This document shows positions 42,782 to 52,758 of a DNA stretch of 64,000 bases, one piece after another. Source of the DNA: an uncultured Kordia sp. (GTDB lineage Bacteria; Bacteroidota; Bacteroidia; Flavobacteriales; Flavobacteriaceae); assembly GCF_947489565.1 (NCBI RefSeq), contig NZ_CANLEA010000021.1, forward strand, positions 1 to 64,000, written 5' to 3'. Under the pieces are notes generated by a model, which searched no databases, had not been told where the DNA came from, and saw only the letters and a program-made list of their open reading frames with translations. Positions within the stretch are counted from its first letter, which is position 1. Each line of letters starts with the position of its first letter. The translations under genes were made by a program, and so were the position numbers.

Positions 42782-45643
42782 TTATTCTTTCATTACCTTA
42801 CTTATTATCTTACCAGAATTTGTTAGTGTATTTAGTATGTATATTCCTGCTGCGGCTTCTGATAAATTAACTTCGTATGAATTATGAGTGATTTGCGTAA
42901 TGTTACTTTTTAAAAGTCTCCCTTCCATTGTTCTTATTTCTATCGCTTTTATAGCTTCTTTGGCAGTAATATTCAAAATTCCATTTGTTGGATTTGGATA
43001 GATATTGATCATATCTCTTTCCAAATTTTCTTCTGCAATACTCAACGGATTTGCAATTAAAGTAGATGCCGTATTTGTAATGATTGGAAAATTGAAATCA
43101 AAATAAATGTTTGCTGTATTGTCAAATGTATCATTTTCTACCAATGTTGTTAGTGTCTTAATTTTAAAAACTAGGTATCCATCATTATCGGCGTCATCAA
43201 AAGGAAGGTTTATGTTCTCAAAAATGAATTCTACTTCATTGTTACTTTTGATATTGGTAACCATTTCATGACTACTCGAAACTGGTCGCAATGTAGAAAT
43301 ATCAAATTTAGAAGTATCTATTTCGTCTGTTACTACCACATTTACTGCGGATGCTGTTCCCGTATTCTCAAAACGAATCATATAGTGTACAAACTCGTTT
43401 ATATAATCTGTGGTGACAGTTTCACCTTCCAAACAACGTATATCATTTGGATCATACGAGTTGACAACAGTTTGTTGTAACACCATTATATTATTATTAG
43501 GTGTTTCGTCTGACACTCCTGAATTTATAGTAGTTTCAAAACTTAACACATCGCCTCCATTCACTGCAGGAACTTCTGTTGGTGAATTGATATTCATCGT
43601 AAAAGCAATATTTCTTGTTTCAAATGGCACTAGGTTTGTAAAATTCCACGTACTTGTATTAATAGCCTGCGTATCTGACATAGGAGTTGCAGTTACTACA
43701 TCCATCAAATCATCATCGAAGGTCAATTGGACAGTTCCTGACAGCGTTGTATTCCCTTTATTTTCATATTGAATTTGATATGAAGCATCGAAACCTGGTC
43801 GTGCAATTTCTAGTGGCATAATAGTGACTTCTACATCATTATGAGTTCCGTTTGGTGTCACACAAAAATCTTGTATGGTAGGATTGGAAGCCGTTGCAGT
43901 ATCAATCATTATAGAAGCTGGTGAAACTGTATAGTATGCAGAGTTTTCTAATTGTGGCGTGATTGTATAGGTCTCGCCTTCTGACAAGTACAAAGCATAA
44001 TCACCTGAAGTATCTGTAATAATTGTCTCCGTTGCTGAACCTTCAACTATCGCTAATCCAATACTCGGGTATACAATATCATTTATATCGCAGCCATTTG
44101 TATTGTTATCTAATTTTGAACTTCCTTGCAATACTACATATTCGCCTCCAGGCGTAAAAGAACAGTACGTACTTACAACTGCTGTTGCAGGAACTATTGA
44201 TAAAGCCGATATAAAAGCTTGTTCTTCTTCATCTACACAAATAAATTCTAAGGTTGGATTGTTATCAAAACGAAGGTCATATATACTTGAAATAATGATT
44301 CCGTTTTTTACATTTATATATGTTAGTTGATTATTATAACAATCAATATCATTAAGTCGAGGATTTTGACTTACATCTAATTCTGTTAAGAGATTATCAG
44401 TACATTGTAAACCTATCATTTCAGGGTTTTGACTTAAATCAAGAGCTGTCAAGGAATTTGAATTACATTCTAAGCCTAAAAGATTTGGATTTCCACTTAG
44501 TTCCAATTGTGTTAATGAATTATCATTACATTCAAAATAGATAAGATTGTTATTACTAGTAACATCTATAGTTTCTAATAAATTATTATTACAAAACAAT
44601 CTTTTAAGGCTTGTAGCTCCTGTTGTATTTATACTCGTTAATAGATTATCATTACAATTTACATTTTCTAAGTTTGGATTTTGAGTAAAGTCCAAACTTG
44701 TCAATTGGTTTTCAAAGCAATTAACGGTTTGTAAAATAGGATTTTGAGAAACATCTAAACTTGTAAAGCTATTTTTTTCACAGTCTAAATATTTTAAGTT
44801 GGGATTTTGAGTAAGATTTAAGCTAGTTAATGAAGTTTCGCTGCATCGTAATGATTGCAAATGAGGATTTTGGGTGACATCAATAGTTGAAATACTATTT
44901 TTATCAATACTTAGAGTTCTTAATGATGGATTTTGCGTGGGATTGATTGTTGTTATTGAATTGTCACTAGCAGTTAATAACTGTAAATTTGGATTTTGAG
45001 AAATATCTAAACTAGTTAACAAGTTATTGTTACAACGTAAATCTTCAAGATTTGGATTGGAAGTTACATCTAAGCTTGTGATTCCATTTCTAAAACAAGA
45101 AAAATTCTTTAATTGTGTGTTTTGTGTAACATCAATACTTGTAAAGTTACAGCGATATATATGTAAGTACTCTAAATTTATATTCTGCGTTACATCTAAA
45201 GTAGTTAATTGATCATTCCCTGATAAAAATAAAGATTCTAGATTGACATTTTGTGTTACATCAACAGCAGTAAGAGAGAAATTTGAGAAATCATTACTAC
45301 AAGCTAGTGTCTTTAGATTGACATTTTGTGTAAGTGATAAGGTCGAAATTGGATTTGCTGAACAATATAATGCTTCAAGATTTGTAAAATATTCAATTCC
45401 TTCTAGTGACGAAATCGATCTCCCCGTAGCACTCATAAATGTTACTAATAAGGCTTCCGATTCTTGAATTTCACCATCATTATTAAGATCAATCGTACTA
45501 TCATTTATTTCATCATCATCCGTATCAACAAGATTTGTTGTTAATAAATAGTTTTTAAAATTAGCATCGGGAATATTTATAATTTGTGCTTGACTCCATT
45601 GTATTATAAAAAATAGTGGTAGTAGTAGGTAACTTTTTTTCAT
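42782..45643 (-). CDS. Leucine-rich-repeat T9SS cargo protein
   Basis: 953 residues. Signal peptide (to about S-Q-A-Q), about 16 LRRs of roughly 20-21 residues (L-T-S-L-D-V-S-Q-N-P-N-L pattern, about 80-460), a beta region with a carboxypeptidase-like D-T-S-G-D-Y, a DUF7619-like conserved-repeat domain (Y-D-P-N-D-I-R-C-L-E-G near 725), and a C-terminal T9SS sorting domain (I-Y-P-N-P-T-N-G-I-L-N-I-T-A near 885). It is exported by type IX secretion and probably displayed as an adhesin. A promoter is visible at 45709-45738; the terminator lies off the 3' side and was not seen. Confidence 0.92.
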   Translation of the reverse strand: MKKSYLLLPLFFIIQWSQAQIINIPDANFKNYLLTTNLVDTDDDEINDSTIDLNNDGEIQESEALLVTFMSATGRSISSLEGIEYFTNLEALYCSANPISTLSLTQNVNLKTLACSNDFSNFSLTAVDVTQNVNLESLFLSGNDQLTTLDVTQNINLEYLHIYRCNFTSIDVTQNTQLKNFSCFRNGITSLDVTSNPNLEDLRCNNNLLTSLDISQNPNLQLLTASDNSITTINPTQNPSLRTLSIDKNSISTIDVTQNPHLQSLRCSETSLTSLNLTQNPNLKYLDCEKNSFTSLDVSQNPILQTVNCFENQLTSLDFTQNPNLENVNCNDNLLTSINTTGATSLKRLFCNNNLLETIDVTSNNNLIYFECNDNSLTQLELSGNPNLLGLECNSNSLTALDLSQNPEMIGLQCTDNLLTELDVSQNPRLNDIDCYNNQLTYINVKNGIIISSIYDLRFDNNPTLEFICVDEEEQAFISALSIVPATAVVSTYCSFTPGGEYVVLQGSSKLDNNTNGCDINDIVYPSIGLAIVEGSATETIITDTSGDYALYLSEGETYTITPQLENSAYYTVSPASIMIDTATASNPTIQDFCVTPNGTHNDVEVTIMPLEIARPGFDASYQIQYENKGNTTLSGTVQLTFDDDLMDVVTATPMSDTQAINTSTWNFTNLVPFETRNIAFTMNINSPTEVPAVNGGDVLSFETTINSGVSDETPNNNIMVLQQTVVNSYDPNDIRCLEGETVTTDYINEFVHYMIRFENTGTASAVNVVVTDEIDTSKFDISTLRPVSSSHEMVTNIKSNNEVEFIFENINLPFDDADNDGYLVFKIKTLTTLVENDTFDNTANIYFDFNFPIITNTASTLIANPLSIAEENLERDMINIYPNPTNGILNITAKEAIKAIEIRTMEGRLLKSNITQITHNSYEVNLSEAAAGIYILNTLTNSGKIISKVMKE

Positions 45644-45708
45644 GTGTAGGTTTTGGTTGGTAATCGTTTATTTAGGGCTTACTAAGATAAAATTCATTCG
45701 TAATAGTA

Positions 45709-45738
45709 TAAAGATATAGCATTGGGAAATAATTTCAA
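45709..45738 (-). promoter_or_regulatory. Promoter of LRR protein
   Basis: Minus strand TTG (45738-45736), 19-base spacer, TATCTTTA (45716-45709), one mismatch from TAnnTTTG. Predicted leader about 60 bases. The rest of the 45739-45940 stretch holds nothing recognisable. Confidence 0.55.
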
Positions 45739-45940
45739 TATTAAATGTAAATATGTAGCTATTTATTTCATATTTGCATTTTCTTAAACTAATTTGGGAC
45801 TGCTTGTTTAGCGCTCTTTGTAATTATTAAATCAATTTTGATGTAATATATAAATTTAACTAAAGTAAGCATATAAGTGTACATCGTAATTTATAAATTA
45901 TGTATACTTTAGGGTATTATCCTTTGATGAAAGACATACA

Positions 45941-45993
45941 AAAAGCGCTCATTATCAAGTCACAAGCCGTAACTCGGTAATAAACGCTTCTTA
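45941..45993 (-). terminator. Terminator of AIM24-like gene
   Basis: On the minus strand AAGCGTTTATTA and TAATGAGCGCTT pair (one mismatch) around a 25-base loop, followed by TTTT. 24 bases after the stop. Confidence 0.65.
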
Positions 45994-46016
45994 TATTTTT
46001 ATAATTTTAGACTTAA

Positions 46017-46814
46017 CTAACGATTGTCTCCATCGAATAAATCGCCAATACTTCCTAAGATGCTTCCTTCTCCTTTGCTGTTTCCACCATTTGGTAATGA
46101 AGAGATAATTCGTCCTGCCAAACGACTAAATGGTAAAGATTGAATATATACAATTCCTGGTCCCTTTAAGGTTGCAAAAAACATTCCTTCGCCACCAAAT
46201 AAGGTGTTTTTAATACCGCCAACAAATTCAATATCGTAATCTACATCTTGTGTAAAACCTACAATACAACCTGTATCTACACGTAATGTTTCGCCAGGCG
46301 CCAATTCTTTTCGTGCCATGGTTCCACCAGCATGTACAAACGCCATTCCGTCTCCTTCAAGTTTTTGCATGATGAAGCCTTCACCGCCAAAAAATCCGCG
46401 GCCTAACTTTTTAGAAAATTCAATACCTACCGTTACACCTTTTGCAGCGCATAAGAAGGCGTCTTTTTGACAGATAAATTTTCCGCCATAATTTGTTAAA
46501 TCTATGGGAATAATTTTTCCTGGATATGGTGATGCGAAACTTACTTTGCGGACACCAAACGCTTTTTCATTTAAAAAAGAAGTCATGAATAAGCTTTCGC
46601 CAGTTAGAATTCGTTTTCCGGCAGAGAATAATTTCCCTAAAATACTTTGTTCTTGATTGGAACCGTCGCCAAAAATGGTATTCATACTAATACCATCGTC
46701 CATCATCATAAAGCTTCCTGCTTCCGCGACTACGGCTTCTTGTGGATCCAGTTCAATTTCTACATATTGCATTTCTTCACCATAAATATGGTAATCTATT
46801 TCGTGTGCTGTCAT
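46017..46814 (-). CDS. TIGR00266/AIM24 family protein
   Basis: 265 residues. The family's triplicated beta structure is visible, with [21 protein letters not shown] at the start, [16 protein letters not shown] near 190 and [12 protein letters not shown] near 225. Function unknown; the mitochondrial relative AIM24 supports inner-membrane organisation. It lies 64 bases downstream of the DUF4442 gene on the same strand. Gly- and Ser-rich C-terminus. Confidence 0.9.
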   Translation of the reverse strand: MTAHEIDYHIYGEEMQYVEIELDPQEAVVAEAGSFMMMDDGISMNTIFGDGSNQEQSILGKLFSAGKRILTGESLFMTSFLNEKAFGVRKVSFASPYPGKIIPIDLTNYGGKFICQKDAFLCAAKGVTVGIEFSKKLGRGFFGGEGFIMQKLEGDGMAFVHAGGTMARKELAPGETLRVDTGCIVGFTQDVDYDIEFVGGIKNTLFGGEGMFFATLKGPGIVYIQSLPFSRLAGRIISSLPNGGNSKGEGSILGSIGDLFDGDNR

Positions 46815-46878
46815 TGTTTATTTTGTTTTTTGATTGCAATGTATAAGATGAAAAAAAATACAATTTGTTACAAGGAAA

Positions 46879-47340
46879 TTATTTTTTCTTTCTGAGTTTT
46901 ATTCCCCATTCGTATTCAAAATTGGAAACACTTTCTCCTGATGCATCAAAACCTTCCGCGTATAAGGTTAGGCTTTGCCCTTCTCCTGTTTTGACAGCTT
47001 CTTCAATAGCTGCTTTTACTTTGAGTCCATCTTTACACACAAAATGAATACGTCCTGTCGCTTTTTTGGTAAATGTTCCTTTTTGCGATCGGACTAACAT
47101 TGAAATTTTTTTGCCTGAGTTTTCAATTTCTTGAATCACCAATACGCCTGTTGCCAACTCGGAAGCCATTCCTTGCGTTGCCCAATACAATGATTTAAAA
47201 GGATTTTGATTGATCCAGCGATGTTTTACAGTCACGGTTGCTTCTTCTTGGTTGATTTCTTTTAATCGTACACCTGAGAAGTAAGCCGATGGAAGTTTGA
47301 ATAATAAAAATTTGTTGATTTTAGATGGAGTCAGTTTCAT
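46879..47340 (-). CDS. DUF4442 (hotdog-fold) protein
   Basis: 153 residues, hotdog-fold domain of thioesterase type. K-L-P-S-A-Y-F-S-G-V-R-L-K-E-I at the N-terminus, H-R-W-I-N-Q-N-P-F-K-S-L-Y-W-A-T-Q-G-M-A-S-E-L-A-T in the central helix. The family acts on acyl thioesters, but activity in DUF4442 is uncertain. Basic C-terminus. Upstream gene of the pair with the AIM24-like protein. Confidence 0.87.
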   Translation of the reverse strand: MKLTPSKINKFLLFKLPSAYFSGVRLKEINQEEATVTVKHRWINQNPFKSLYWATQGMASELATGVLVIQEIENSGKKISMLVRSQKGTFTKKATGRIHFVCKDGLKVKAAIEEAVKTGEGQSLTLYAEGFDASGESVSNFEYEWGIKLRKKK

Positions 47341-47658
47341 GAATTATATTTTATGCACGCATAGCAAATTACAAAAAAATAGTGATGCTCACAAAGAAAC
47401 TTAGAGTATTGCATTTATTGCAAAGAGTTTTAAAGATTAATATTATTCTATAGTTTCAGAATTAATTATTTGTTGCCTGTTTCATATTTCGACTTATCTC
47501 TTCTCTTAAGTACACCTGTATCCTAAATTATGTTTTTGAGCTAAAACGACACGCATTACCATTTTAAATAACTAATAATCAATACCATAACTCTAATACC
47601 TTCATCTAAAATCACGATATCAAAATGTTAATATTATGTTAAATTTAAGTACTATGTT
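47341..47658. other. Gene-free divergent region
   Basis: About 320 bases between the DUF4442 start and the promoter of the DUF4870 gene. A+T-rich, with no ORF or strong dyad visible. Promoter of DUF4442 not recognised. Confidence 0.45.
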
Positions 47659-47690
47659 TTGCATAATACCTTTTTTTAACCATATATTTG
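47659..47690 (+). promoter_or_regulatory. Promoter of DUF4870 gene
   Basis: TTG at 47659-47661, 21-base spacer, TATATTTG at 47683-47690, giving a short leader before the ATG at 47710. Spacer is 1-2 bases longer than ideal. Confidence 0.6.
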
Positions 47691-47709
47691 CATAAGAAAA
47701 TAATATGCA

Positions 47710-48174
47710 ATGGAATCAACTTTAACAAATCATGACAAAAATGTAGCGACAGTTTTACATGTAGCGTCGTTTAGTAAATACTTTTTTCCTTTTGGAAATT
47801 TTATACTTCCCGTCATTTTGTGGTCGATGTATAAAAAGGATGGTGAATACATAGATCATCATGGAAAAGAAGTGATTAACTTTCAATTGAGTCTGTTTTG
47901 TTATAAAATCATAGCTACGATGTTATGCATTCCATTTTTCTTTGTATTTGGAGTTCGATCTATTAATACTTGGGATATTTTTTGGTTCAATCATATTTCA
48001 TTCAATGTAGAAGAAGGAACTCGTTTTTTTGGATTCTCTGTGATTGGAATTATTTTAGGACTCGTAGCATTATTATTTTTTGCAGTAAACATTACGTATA
48101 CCATTGTGGCAGCAATGAAAGCGAATGAAGGTGAACGTTATCGTTATCCATTAACGTATCGATTCATCAAATAA
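47710..48174 (+). CDS. DUF4870 domain-containing protein
   Basis: 154 residues. H-V-A-S-F-S-K-Y-F-F-P-F-G-N-F-I-L-P and D-H-H-G-K-E-V-I-N-F-Q-L-S show the DUF4870 motif; three membrane segments (about 22-42, 58-80, 105-135) follow. Function unknown. First of a run with PadR, PspC and GIN-domain genes, but 135 bases separate it from the PadR gene, so a separate transcript is possible. Confidence 0.88.
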   Translation: MESTLTNHDKNVATVLHVASFSKYFFPFGNFILPVILWSMYKKDGEYIDHHGKEVINFQLSLFCYKIIATMLCIPFFFVFGVRSINTWDIFWFNHISFNVEEGTRFFGFSVIGIILGLVALLFFAVNITYTIVAAMKANEGERYRYPLTYRFIK

Positions 48175-48309
48175 AATCATCACACTTCTGCTTAGCTCAG
48201 TATAACATCATCAATCATTATACTTGGATTTAGCTTAGTGTACAATCAATCATCAATCAATCATCATCAATCAAAAAACGAACAGAATCATTAAAAGACA
48301 CATGAAAAC

Positions 48310-48654
48310 ATGAAGATAGAGAACACAAAAGCACAAATGCGTAAAGGCGTGTTGGAGTATTGTATTTTATCCATCTTGAGAGATCAGGATGCGTACGTGG
48401 CCGAAATACTTGGAACACTTAAAGACGCAAAAATGCTTGTCGTAGAAGGCACTATTTATCCGCTACTGACAAGATTAAAAAATGCAGGTTTATTAAGTTA
48501 CCGCTGGGAAGAATCTACTTCTGGACCTCCAAGAAAATACTATGGACTTACAGAAACAGGAAGATTATTTCTTAAAGAACTCAATACTACTTGGGACAAT
48601 TTACAAAAAGCTGTATCACTCGTAACACGACAAAAAAATACTAACAATGAATAA
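48310..48654 (+). CDS. PadR family transcriptional regulator
   Basis: 114 residues. Winged-helix pattern of PadR: M-R-K-G-V-L-E-Y-C-I-L-S-I-L near 10, V-V-E-G-T-I-Y-P-L-L-T-R-L-K-N-A-G-L-L (recognition helix and wing), G-P-P-R-K-Y-Y-G-L-T-E-T-G. It lacks the C-terminal helices of subfamily 1, so it is of the short type. It probably represses its own operon with the PspC gene, whose start overlaps its stop by 8 bases. Confidence 0.92.
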   Translation: MKIENTKAQMRKGVLEYCILSILRDQDAYVAEILGTLKDAKMLVVEGTIYPLLTRLKNAGLLSYRWEESTSGPPRKYYGLTETGRLFLKELNTTWDNLQKAVSLVTRQKNTNNE

Positions 48655-50395
48655 GACCATAAATATAAATTTAGCAAATATGTTTTTTCATATCGATGAA
48701 GATGCATATAACACATTGCAGCGTTATTTAAACGCCATAAAACGCTCCTTTACAGACTCGCAAGGAAGAGATGAAATTATTACTGATATTGAAGCAAGAG
48801 TTGCCGAACTTTTCTCAGAACGTCTAAAATCGGACCGACAAGTAGTTGGAATGAAAGAAGTTCAGGAAGTTATTGATATCATGGGACAACCAGAAGATTA
48901 TTTGGTAGATGACGAAATCTTTGAAGACGGACCAAAAGCTGGCAATACGAACGCAACAGGAACTTCTGGAGCCACTAGAAAGTTATACAGAGACTATGAC
49001 AATAAAGCAATTGCAGGTGTTTGTGCTGGATTGGCACAATACTTTGGTGTAGATTCTTTATGGATCCGTTTGTTAGCAATTATTATTGTATTTGCAGGAG
49101 TTGGATCGCCTATACTTGTGTATTTTATCTTATGGTTTATCATTCCAAAAGCTACCACTACTAGTGAAAAACTAGCAATGGCGGGAAAGCCGGCGAACAT
49201 CAGCAATATTGAGCAAAAAATCAAAGAAGGATTGGATGATGTTCAAGAAACATTAAATGACATCAACTTTGAGCAAGTCGGACAAAAAGCAAAAAGTGGA
49301 ACATCTTCCTTCTTTGATTCTATAGGACATATTATTGAAACTTTTTTAAAGATTTTTGGAAAGTTTTTTGGAGTTATTTTCATCATTACAGCCGCTTCTA
49401 TTTTAATTAGCGTTTTAATGTCAGCACTTGGGTTTAGCTTCTTTAATTTTGAAGTTTGGGAAGGAAGAGATTTCTTCTACTACGAAGATTTAGGAGTCTT
49501 GAATGAAACTTCACCTTGGATATTAGCTCTACTCGCTTTAGTTGCTATTGGAATTCCTGCAATCGTGTTATTCATTTTGGGAATGAAGATTTTAGTGAAA
49601 AATTCAAGATCTATTGGAACTCCAGCTAAAACAATTTTAATTGTATTGTGGGTTGCTGCTTGTATCGGAATTGCCTATATCGCTTCTAGCGCAGCTTTGC
49701 ATCAAAATGTAGAAGCTAGTTTAACTGAAAAAGTGCAATTGCCAATTAGTCAAAATGATACGATTAAAGTAAGAATGGTAAAGAATGAAGATTTTAATGA
49801 AAGCTTCCGTAGATACGATCATAGTTACAAAGTTGAATATGACGAAAATGGAGATGTTATTCTCTACTCTCAATCTGTAAAACTAATTGTAAGAGCTACT
49901 GAAAATGAAAATGCAAGAATCAACATTAATAGAAAAGCTAGTGGTGTATCCTTCCAAAAAGCAAAACAACGCGCACAAGGAATTAACTATAATTACCTTT
50001 TTGAAGATAATACCTTAAAGCTTAATGGTTACTTTTTATTTGATGAAGACGATAAATACAATAATCAAGAAGTAGAAGTAATTCTTTATTTACCAGAAGG
50101 TGCTATTATTTATCCAGATAAGAGTACTAAACCATTCCACTATAATTCTAGACGTTCTGGAGATATTTTACCAAATGGTTCTAAGACAGAAGGATATCAT
50201 CACCAAGTTGTTGACGATGAATTACAATGTTTAGATTGTCCGCCATCGGAAACAAAAAAAAGTAAAAAGAGAACAACCAAGAAAAGTGATATTACAATCA
50301 ACTCTGAAAAGGTAGATATTAATATTAAAAATAAAGACAACGATGTAAATGTAAACGTTCCAAAGGATAGCGTTTCAAACAATACAAATAACTAA
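48647..50395 (+). CDS. PspC domain-containing envelope-stress protein
   Basis: 582 residues. N-terminal HAAS-type segment (about 1-95; D-A-Y-N-T-L-Q-R-Y-L-N, M-G-Q-P-E-D-Y), a PspC domain (about 106-165: R-D-Y-D-N-K-A-I-A-G-V-C-A-G-L-A), membrane segments near 130-165, 230-255, 290-315 and 325-345, and a beta-rich C-terminal region with a Lys/Asp/Asn tail. Such PadR-PspC pairs respond to membrane stress in Bacteroidota. Overlaps PadR by 8 bases, so it is co-translated. Confidence 0.9.
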   Translation: MNKTININLANMFFHIDEDAYNTLQRYLNAIKRSFTDSQGRDEIITDIEARVAELFSERLKSDRQVVGMKEVQEVIDIMGQPEDYLVDDEIFEDGPKAGNTNATGTSGATRKLYRDYDNKAIAGVCAGLAQYFGVDSLWIRLLAIIIVFAGVGSPILVYFILWFIIPKATTTSEKLAMAGKPANISNIEQKIKEGLDDVQETLNDINFEQVGQKAKSGTSSFFDSIGHIIETFLKIFGKFFGVIFIITAASILISVLMSALGFSFFNFEVWEGRDFFYYEDLGVLNETSPWILALLALVAIGIPAIVLFILGMKILVKNSRSIGTPAKTILIVLWVAACIGIAYIASSAALHQNVEASLTEKVQLPISQNDTIKVRMVKNEDFNESFRRYDHSYKVEYDENGDVILYSQSVKLIVRATENENARININRKASGVSFQKAKQRAQGINYNYLFEDNTLKLNGYFLFDEDDKYNNQEVEVILYLPEGAIIYPDKSTKPFHYNSRRSGDILPNGSKTEGYHHQVVDDELQCLDCPPSETKKSKKRTTKKSDITINSEKVDINIKNKDNDVNVNVPKDSVSNNTNN

Positions 50396-50452
50396 AATCA
50401 ATCAAAATACCTCAGCTTCACTCAGTATGAAACATATTGAGTATTGTTGAAA

Positions 50453-50487
<35 letters not shown>

Positions 50488-50597
50488 TGAGCAGTTCACA
50501 ATCCATATCAATACTATCGAAACTAGTTGACACCATTAGTTTTGATAGTTGGATTGTTTGTTAGGAATTTTAAACAACAAAACATCATCAATCATCA

Positions 50598-50654
50598 CTT
50601 CGACTCCGCGTTCAGTGTGAAAAAGACATGTCACATTGAGCGAAGTGGAAATGA
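50598..50654. repeat. REP-like inverted repeat
   Basis: CACTTCGACTCCGCGTTCAG and GAGCGAAGTGGAA flank GTGTGAAAAAGACATGTCAC. The arms are imperfect complements of the widespread TCGACTTCGCTCAGTGTGACA palindrome of Bacteroidota. Confidence 0.65.
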
Positions 50655-50687
50655 AGAACAAAACATCAACAAAAAACACTAACTATT

Positions 50688-51425
50688 ATGATCACAATAG
50701 CACGAATTATCGCCATTGCAATTTTGAGTCTACTGATGACTTCCTGCGACTTTAATTTTAGTTCAGGTATTGCTGGTAACCGTAACGTGGTTACCGAAGA
50801 AAGAGACGTAGATCAGCGCTTTACTATTATCAAAGCTTCTGAAGGATTGGACGTGTATATTACACAGTCTGAAACAGCTTCTATTGAAGTAGAAGCAGAT
50901 GAAAATATTATTGGATTAATTGCTACCGATATTAATAATGGTACGCTTAGAATTCATACAGAAAAAAATATTGGACGCTGCAAAGCTAAAAAAGTACATG
51001 TAAGCGTACCCAATATTGAAAAAATTGTAGGGACAAGTGGTTCAGACGTATATGGAACGAACACTATTGTCACAGAAGATCTTGAAGTAAAAAGCAATAG
51101 TGGAGCAGATGTAAATCTTGAAGTAGAAGCAGAATATGTAACTTGCTCTAGTTCTAGCGGTGCTGATATTAAAATTTCAGGAACTGCAGATTCATTGGAA
51201 GCAAGTGCCAGTAGCGGAAGCGATATTCATGCAAAAGAATTGACTGTGAAAGACTGCAATGCTTCTGTAAGTAGCGGCGCTGATATTACCGTATATGTTA
51301 CTGAGAAATTAACAGCAAATAGTTCTAGTGGCGGCGATATTAGTTATTATGGAAATCCAGAATCGGTTACAAAAAACAAATCTGTAGCTGGTGGTATTCA
51401 TCAAAAAACAAATAACCATCGCTAG
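50688..51425 (+). CDS. Lipoprotein with DUF2807/GIN head domain
   Basis: 245 residues. Lipobox M-T-S-C-D-F near 20, then a right-handed parallel beta-helix made of repeated short strands (S-N-S-G-A-D-V, S-S-S-S-G-A-D-I, A-S-S-G-S-D-I, S-S-G-A-D-I) typical of DUF2807, which caps auto-transporter-like heads. Probably anchored in the outer membrane. The repeated S-S-G-A/S/G-D-I rungs are clear. Functionally linked to the PadR/PspC genes by position (inference). Terminator follows. Confidence 0.9.
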   Translation: MITIARIIAIAILSLLMTSCDFNFSSGIAGNRNVVTEERDVDQRFTIIKASEGLDVYITQSETASIEVEADENIIGLIATDINNGTLRIHTEKNIGRCKAKKVHVSVPNIEKIVGTSGSDVYGTNTIVTEDLEVKSNSGADVNLEVEAEYVTCSSSSGADIKISGTADSLEASASSGSDIHAKELTVKDCNASVSSGADITVYVTEKLTANSSSGGDISYYGNPESVTKNKSVAGGIHQKTNNHR

Positions 51426-51460
51426 TATATAATATCACATCAACCAAACCCTGCCTAACC

Positions 51461-51500
51461 AAAAAACCGCGCTAAATTATTTAACGCGGTTTTTTATTTT
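51461..51500. terminator. Terminator after GIN-domain gene
   Basis: AAAAAACCGCG / CGCGGTTTTTT around CTAAATTATTTAA. Also positioned to end the convergent trxB transcript. Confidence 0.9.
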
Positions 51501-51551
51501 TTATATTTTTATTGATCAATCTTCAAAGTAGAAAATTATCAAATTGAATTT

Positions 51552-52523
51552 TTACGCTTCTACAACATCTTCTACAGATGCTAAATAACGTTCTGCATCC
51601 AATGCTGCCATACAACCTGTACCTGCAGCAGTAATTGCTTGACGGTATTCTTTATCTTGAACATCTCCAGCAGCAAATACACCTGGAATGTTTGTTTTAG
51701 TTGACTTTGCTCCCGTGATTAAATATCCAGTATCATCCATGTCTAAAATTCCTTTAAACATATCTGTATTTGGTTTATGTCCAATCGCAATAAAAACTCC
51801 TGTTACAGGAATTTCGTGTTTTTCTTTCGTTTGATTGTTTACCACACGAACACCTTCTACCACCATATTACCTAATACTTCATCTAATTCTGTATTGTAT
51901 AATACTTCTAAGTTTTCAGTAGCATTTACGCGGTGTTGCATTGCTTTACTAGCACGCATTTCATCTCTACGAACCAACATGGTTACTTTTTTACAAAGTT
52001 TTGCTAAGTATGTAGCTTCTTCTGCAGCAGTATCTCCACCACCAACAACAATTACATCTTGTCCTTTATAGAAAAATCCGTCACAAGTAGCACACGCAGA
52101 AACGCCACCACCTTTTAAACGTTCTTCACTTTCCAAGCCTAAATACTTGGCAGAAGCTCCAGTTGAGATGATTACCGTTTTGGCTAAAAATGGTTTCTCC
52201 TCTGCTCCATCACTTATGTATACTGTATGAACTCCTCCTACTTCCGTAGAAAAATCAACCTTTGTAGCAATTCCAAAACGCACATCAGTACCAAAGCGAG
52301 TTGCTTGGTTTTTTAAATCTTCCATCATGGCAGTTCCATCTGTACCATTTGGATATCCTGGAAAGTTATCTACTTCTGTTGTCGTGGTTAACTGTCCTCC
52401 AGGCTCCATTCCTGTGTACATTACTGGTTTCATGTCTGCTCTTGCTGCATAAATTGCGGCTGTATAACCTGCAGGTCCACTTCCTATGATTAAGCAATCT
52501 AATGCTGTATTTGTGTCTGACAT
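51552..52523 (-). CDS. trxB: Thioredoxin-disulfide reductase
   Basis: 323 residues; flavoenzyme that reduces thioredoxin with NADPH. FAD-binding C-L-I-I-G-S-G-P-A-G-Y near 10, redox centre C-A-T-C at 144-147 followed by D-G-F, NADP-binding V-V-G-G-G-D-T-A-A-E-E near 155, and the C-terminal F-A-A-G-D-V. Length is normal. A -7 box TACTTTTG lies at 52556-52563. Single gene, and closed by the 51461 terminator. Confidence 0.96.
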   Translation of the reverse strand: MSDTNTALDCLIIGSGPAGYTAAIYAARADMKPVMYTGMEPGGQLTTTTEVDNFPGYPNGTDGTAMMEDLKNQATRFGTDVRFGIATKVDFSTEVGGVHTVYISDGAEEKPFLAKTVIISTGASAKYLGLESEERLKGGGVSACATCDGFFYKGQDVIVVGGGDTAAEEATYLAKLCKKVTMLVRRDEMRASKAMQHRVNATENLEVLYNTELDEVLGNMVVEGVRVVNNQTKEKHEIPVTGVFIAIGHKPNTDMFKGILDMDDTGYLITGAKSTKTNIPGVFAAGDVQDKEYRQAITAAGTGCMAALDAERYLASVEDVVEA

Positions 52524-52555
52524 ATTCTTTTTTCTAAATATTAAACGCTTTTTAA

Positions 52556-52563
52556 CAAAAGTA
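52556..52563 (-). promoter_or_regulatory. -7 box of trxB
   Basis: Minus strand TACTTTTG, matching TAnnTTTG, about 33 bases before the ATG. No clear TTG at -33. Confidence 0.5.
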
Positions 52564-52640
52564 GTTTTTTCTGTGAATTCCTTACATAAAATTTATCAAC
52601 AATATTCGTTAAGTGTTTGATATCTTTTTTCAAGCTCATA

Positions 52641-52676
52641 AAAAAAGCAACAATGCCTTGTAAACATTATTGCTTT
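52641..52676 (-). terminator. Terminator of frameshifted lipoprotein gene
   Basis: Minus strand AAAGCAATAATG / CATTGTTGCTTT (one mismatch) then TTTT. About 80 bases beyond the stop at 52759. Confidence 0.7.
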
Positions 52677-52758
52677 GTAGTTTCTAATATGTATTTCTTC
52701 TTTATAAAACCTTTAATTGCTTATACATACAAACAATCGTAAGACTCTTTTAAAGAGG

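Noticed and set aside
43410-43772. 120-residue plus-strand ORF inside the LRR gene
   Set aside because: Antisense shadow of a long gene with clear repeats and a T9SS domain.
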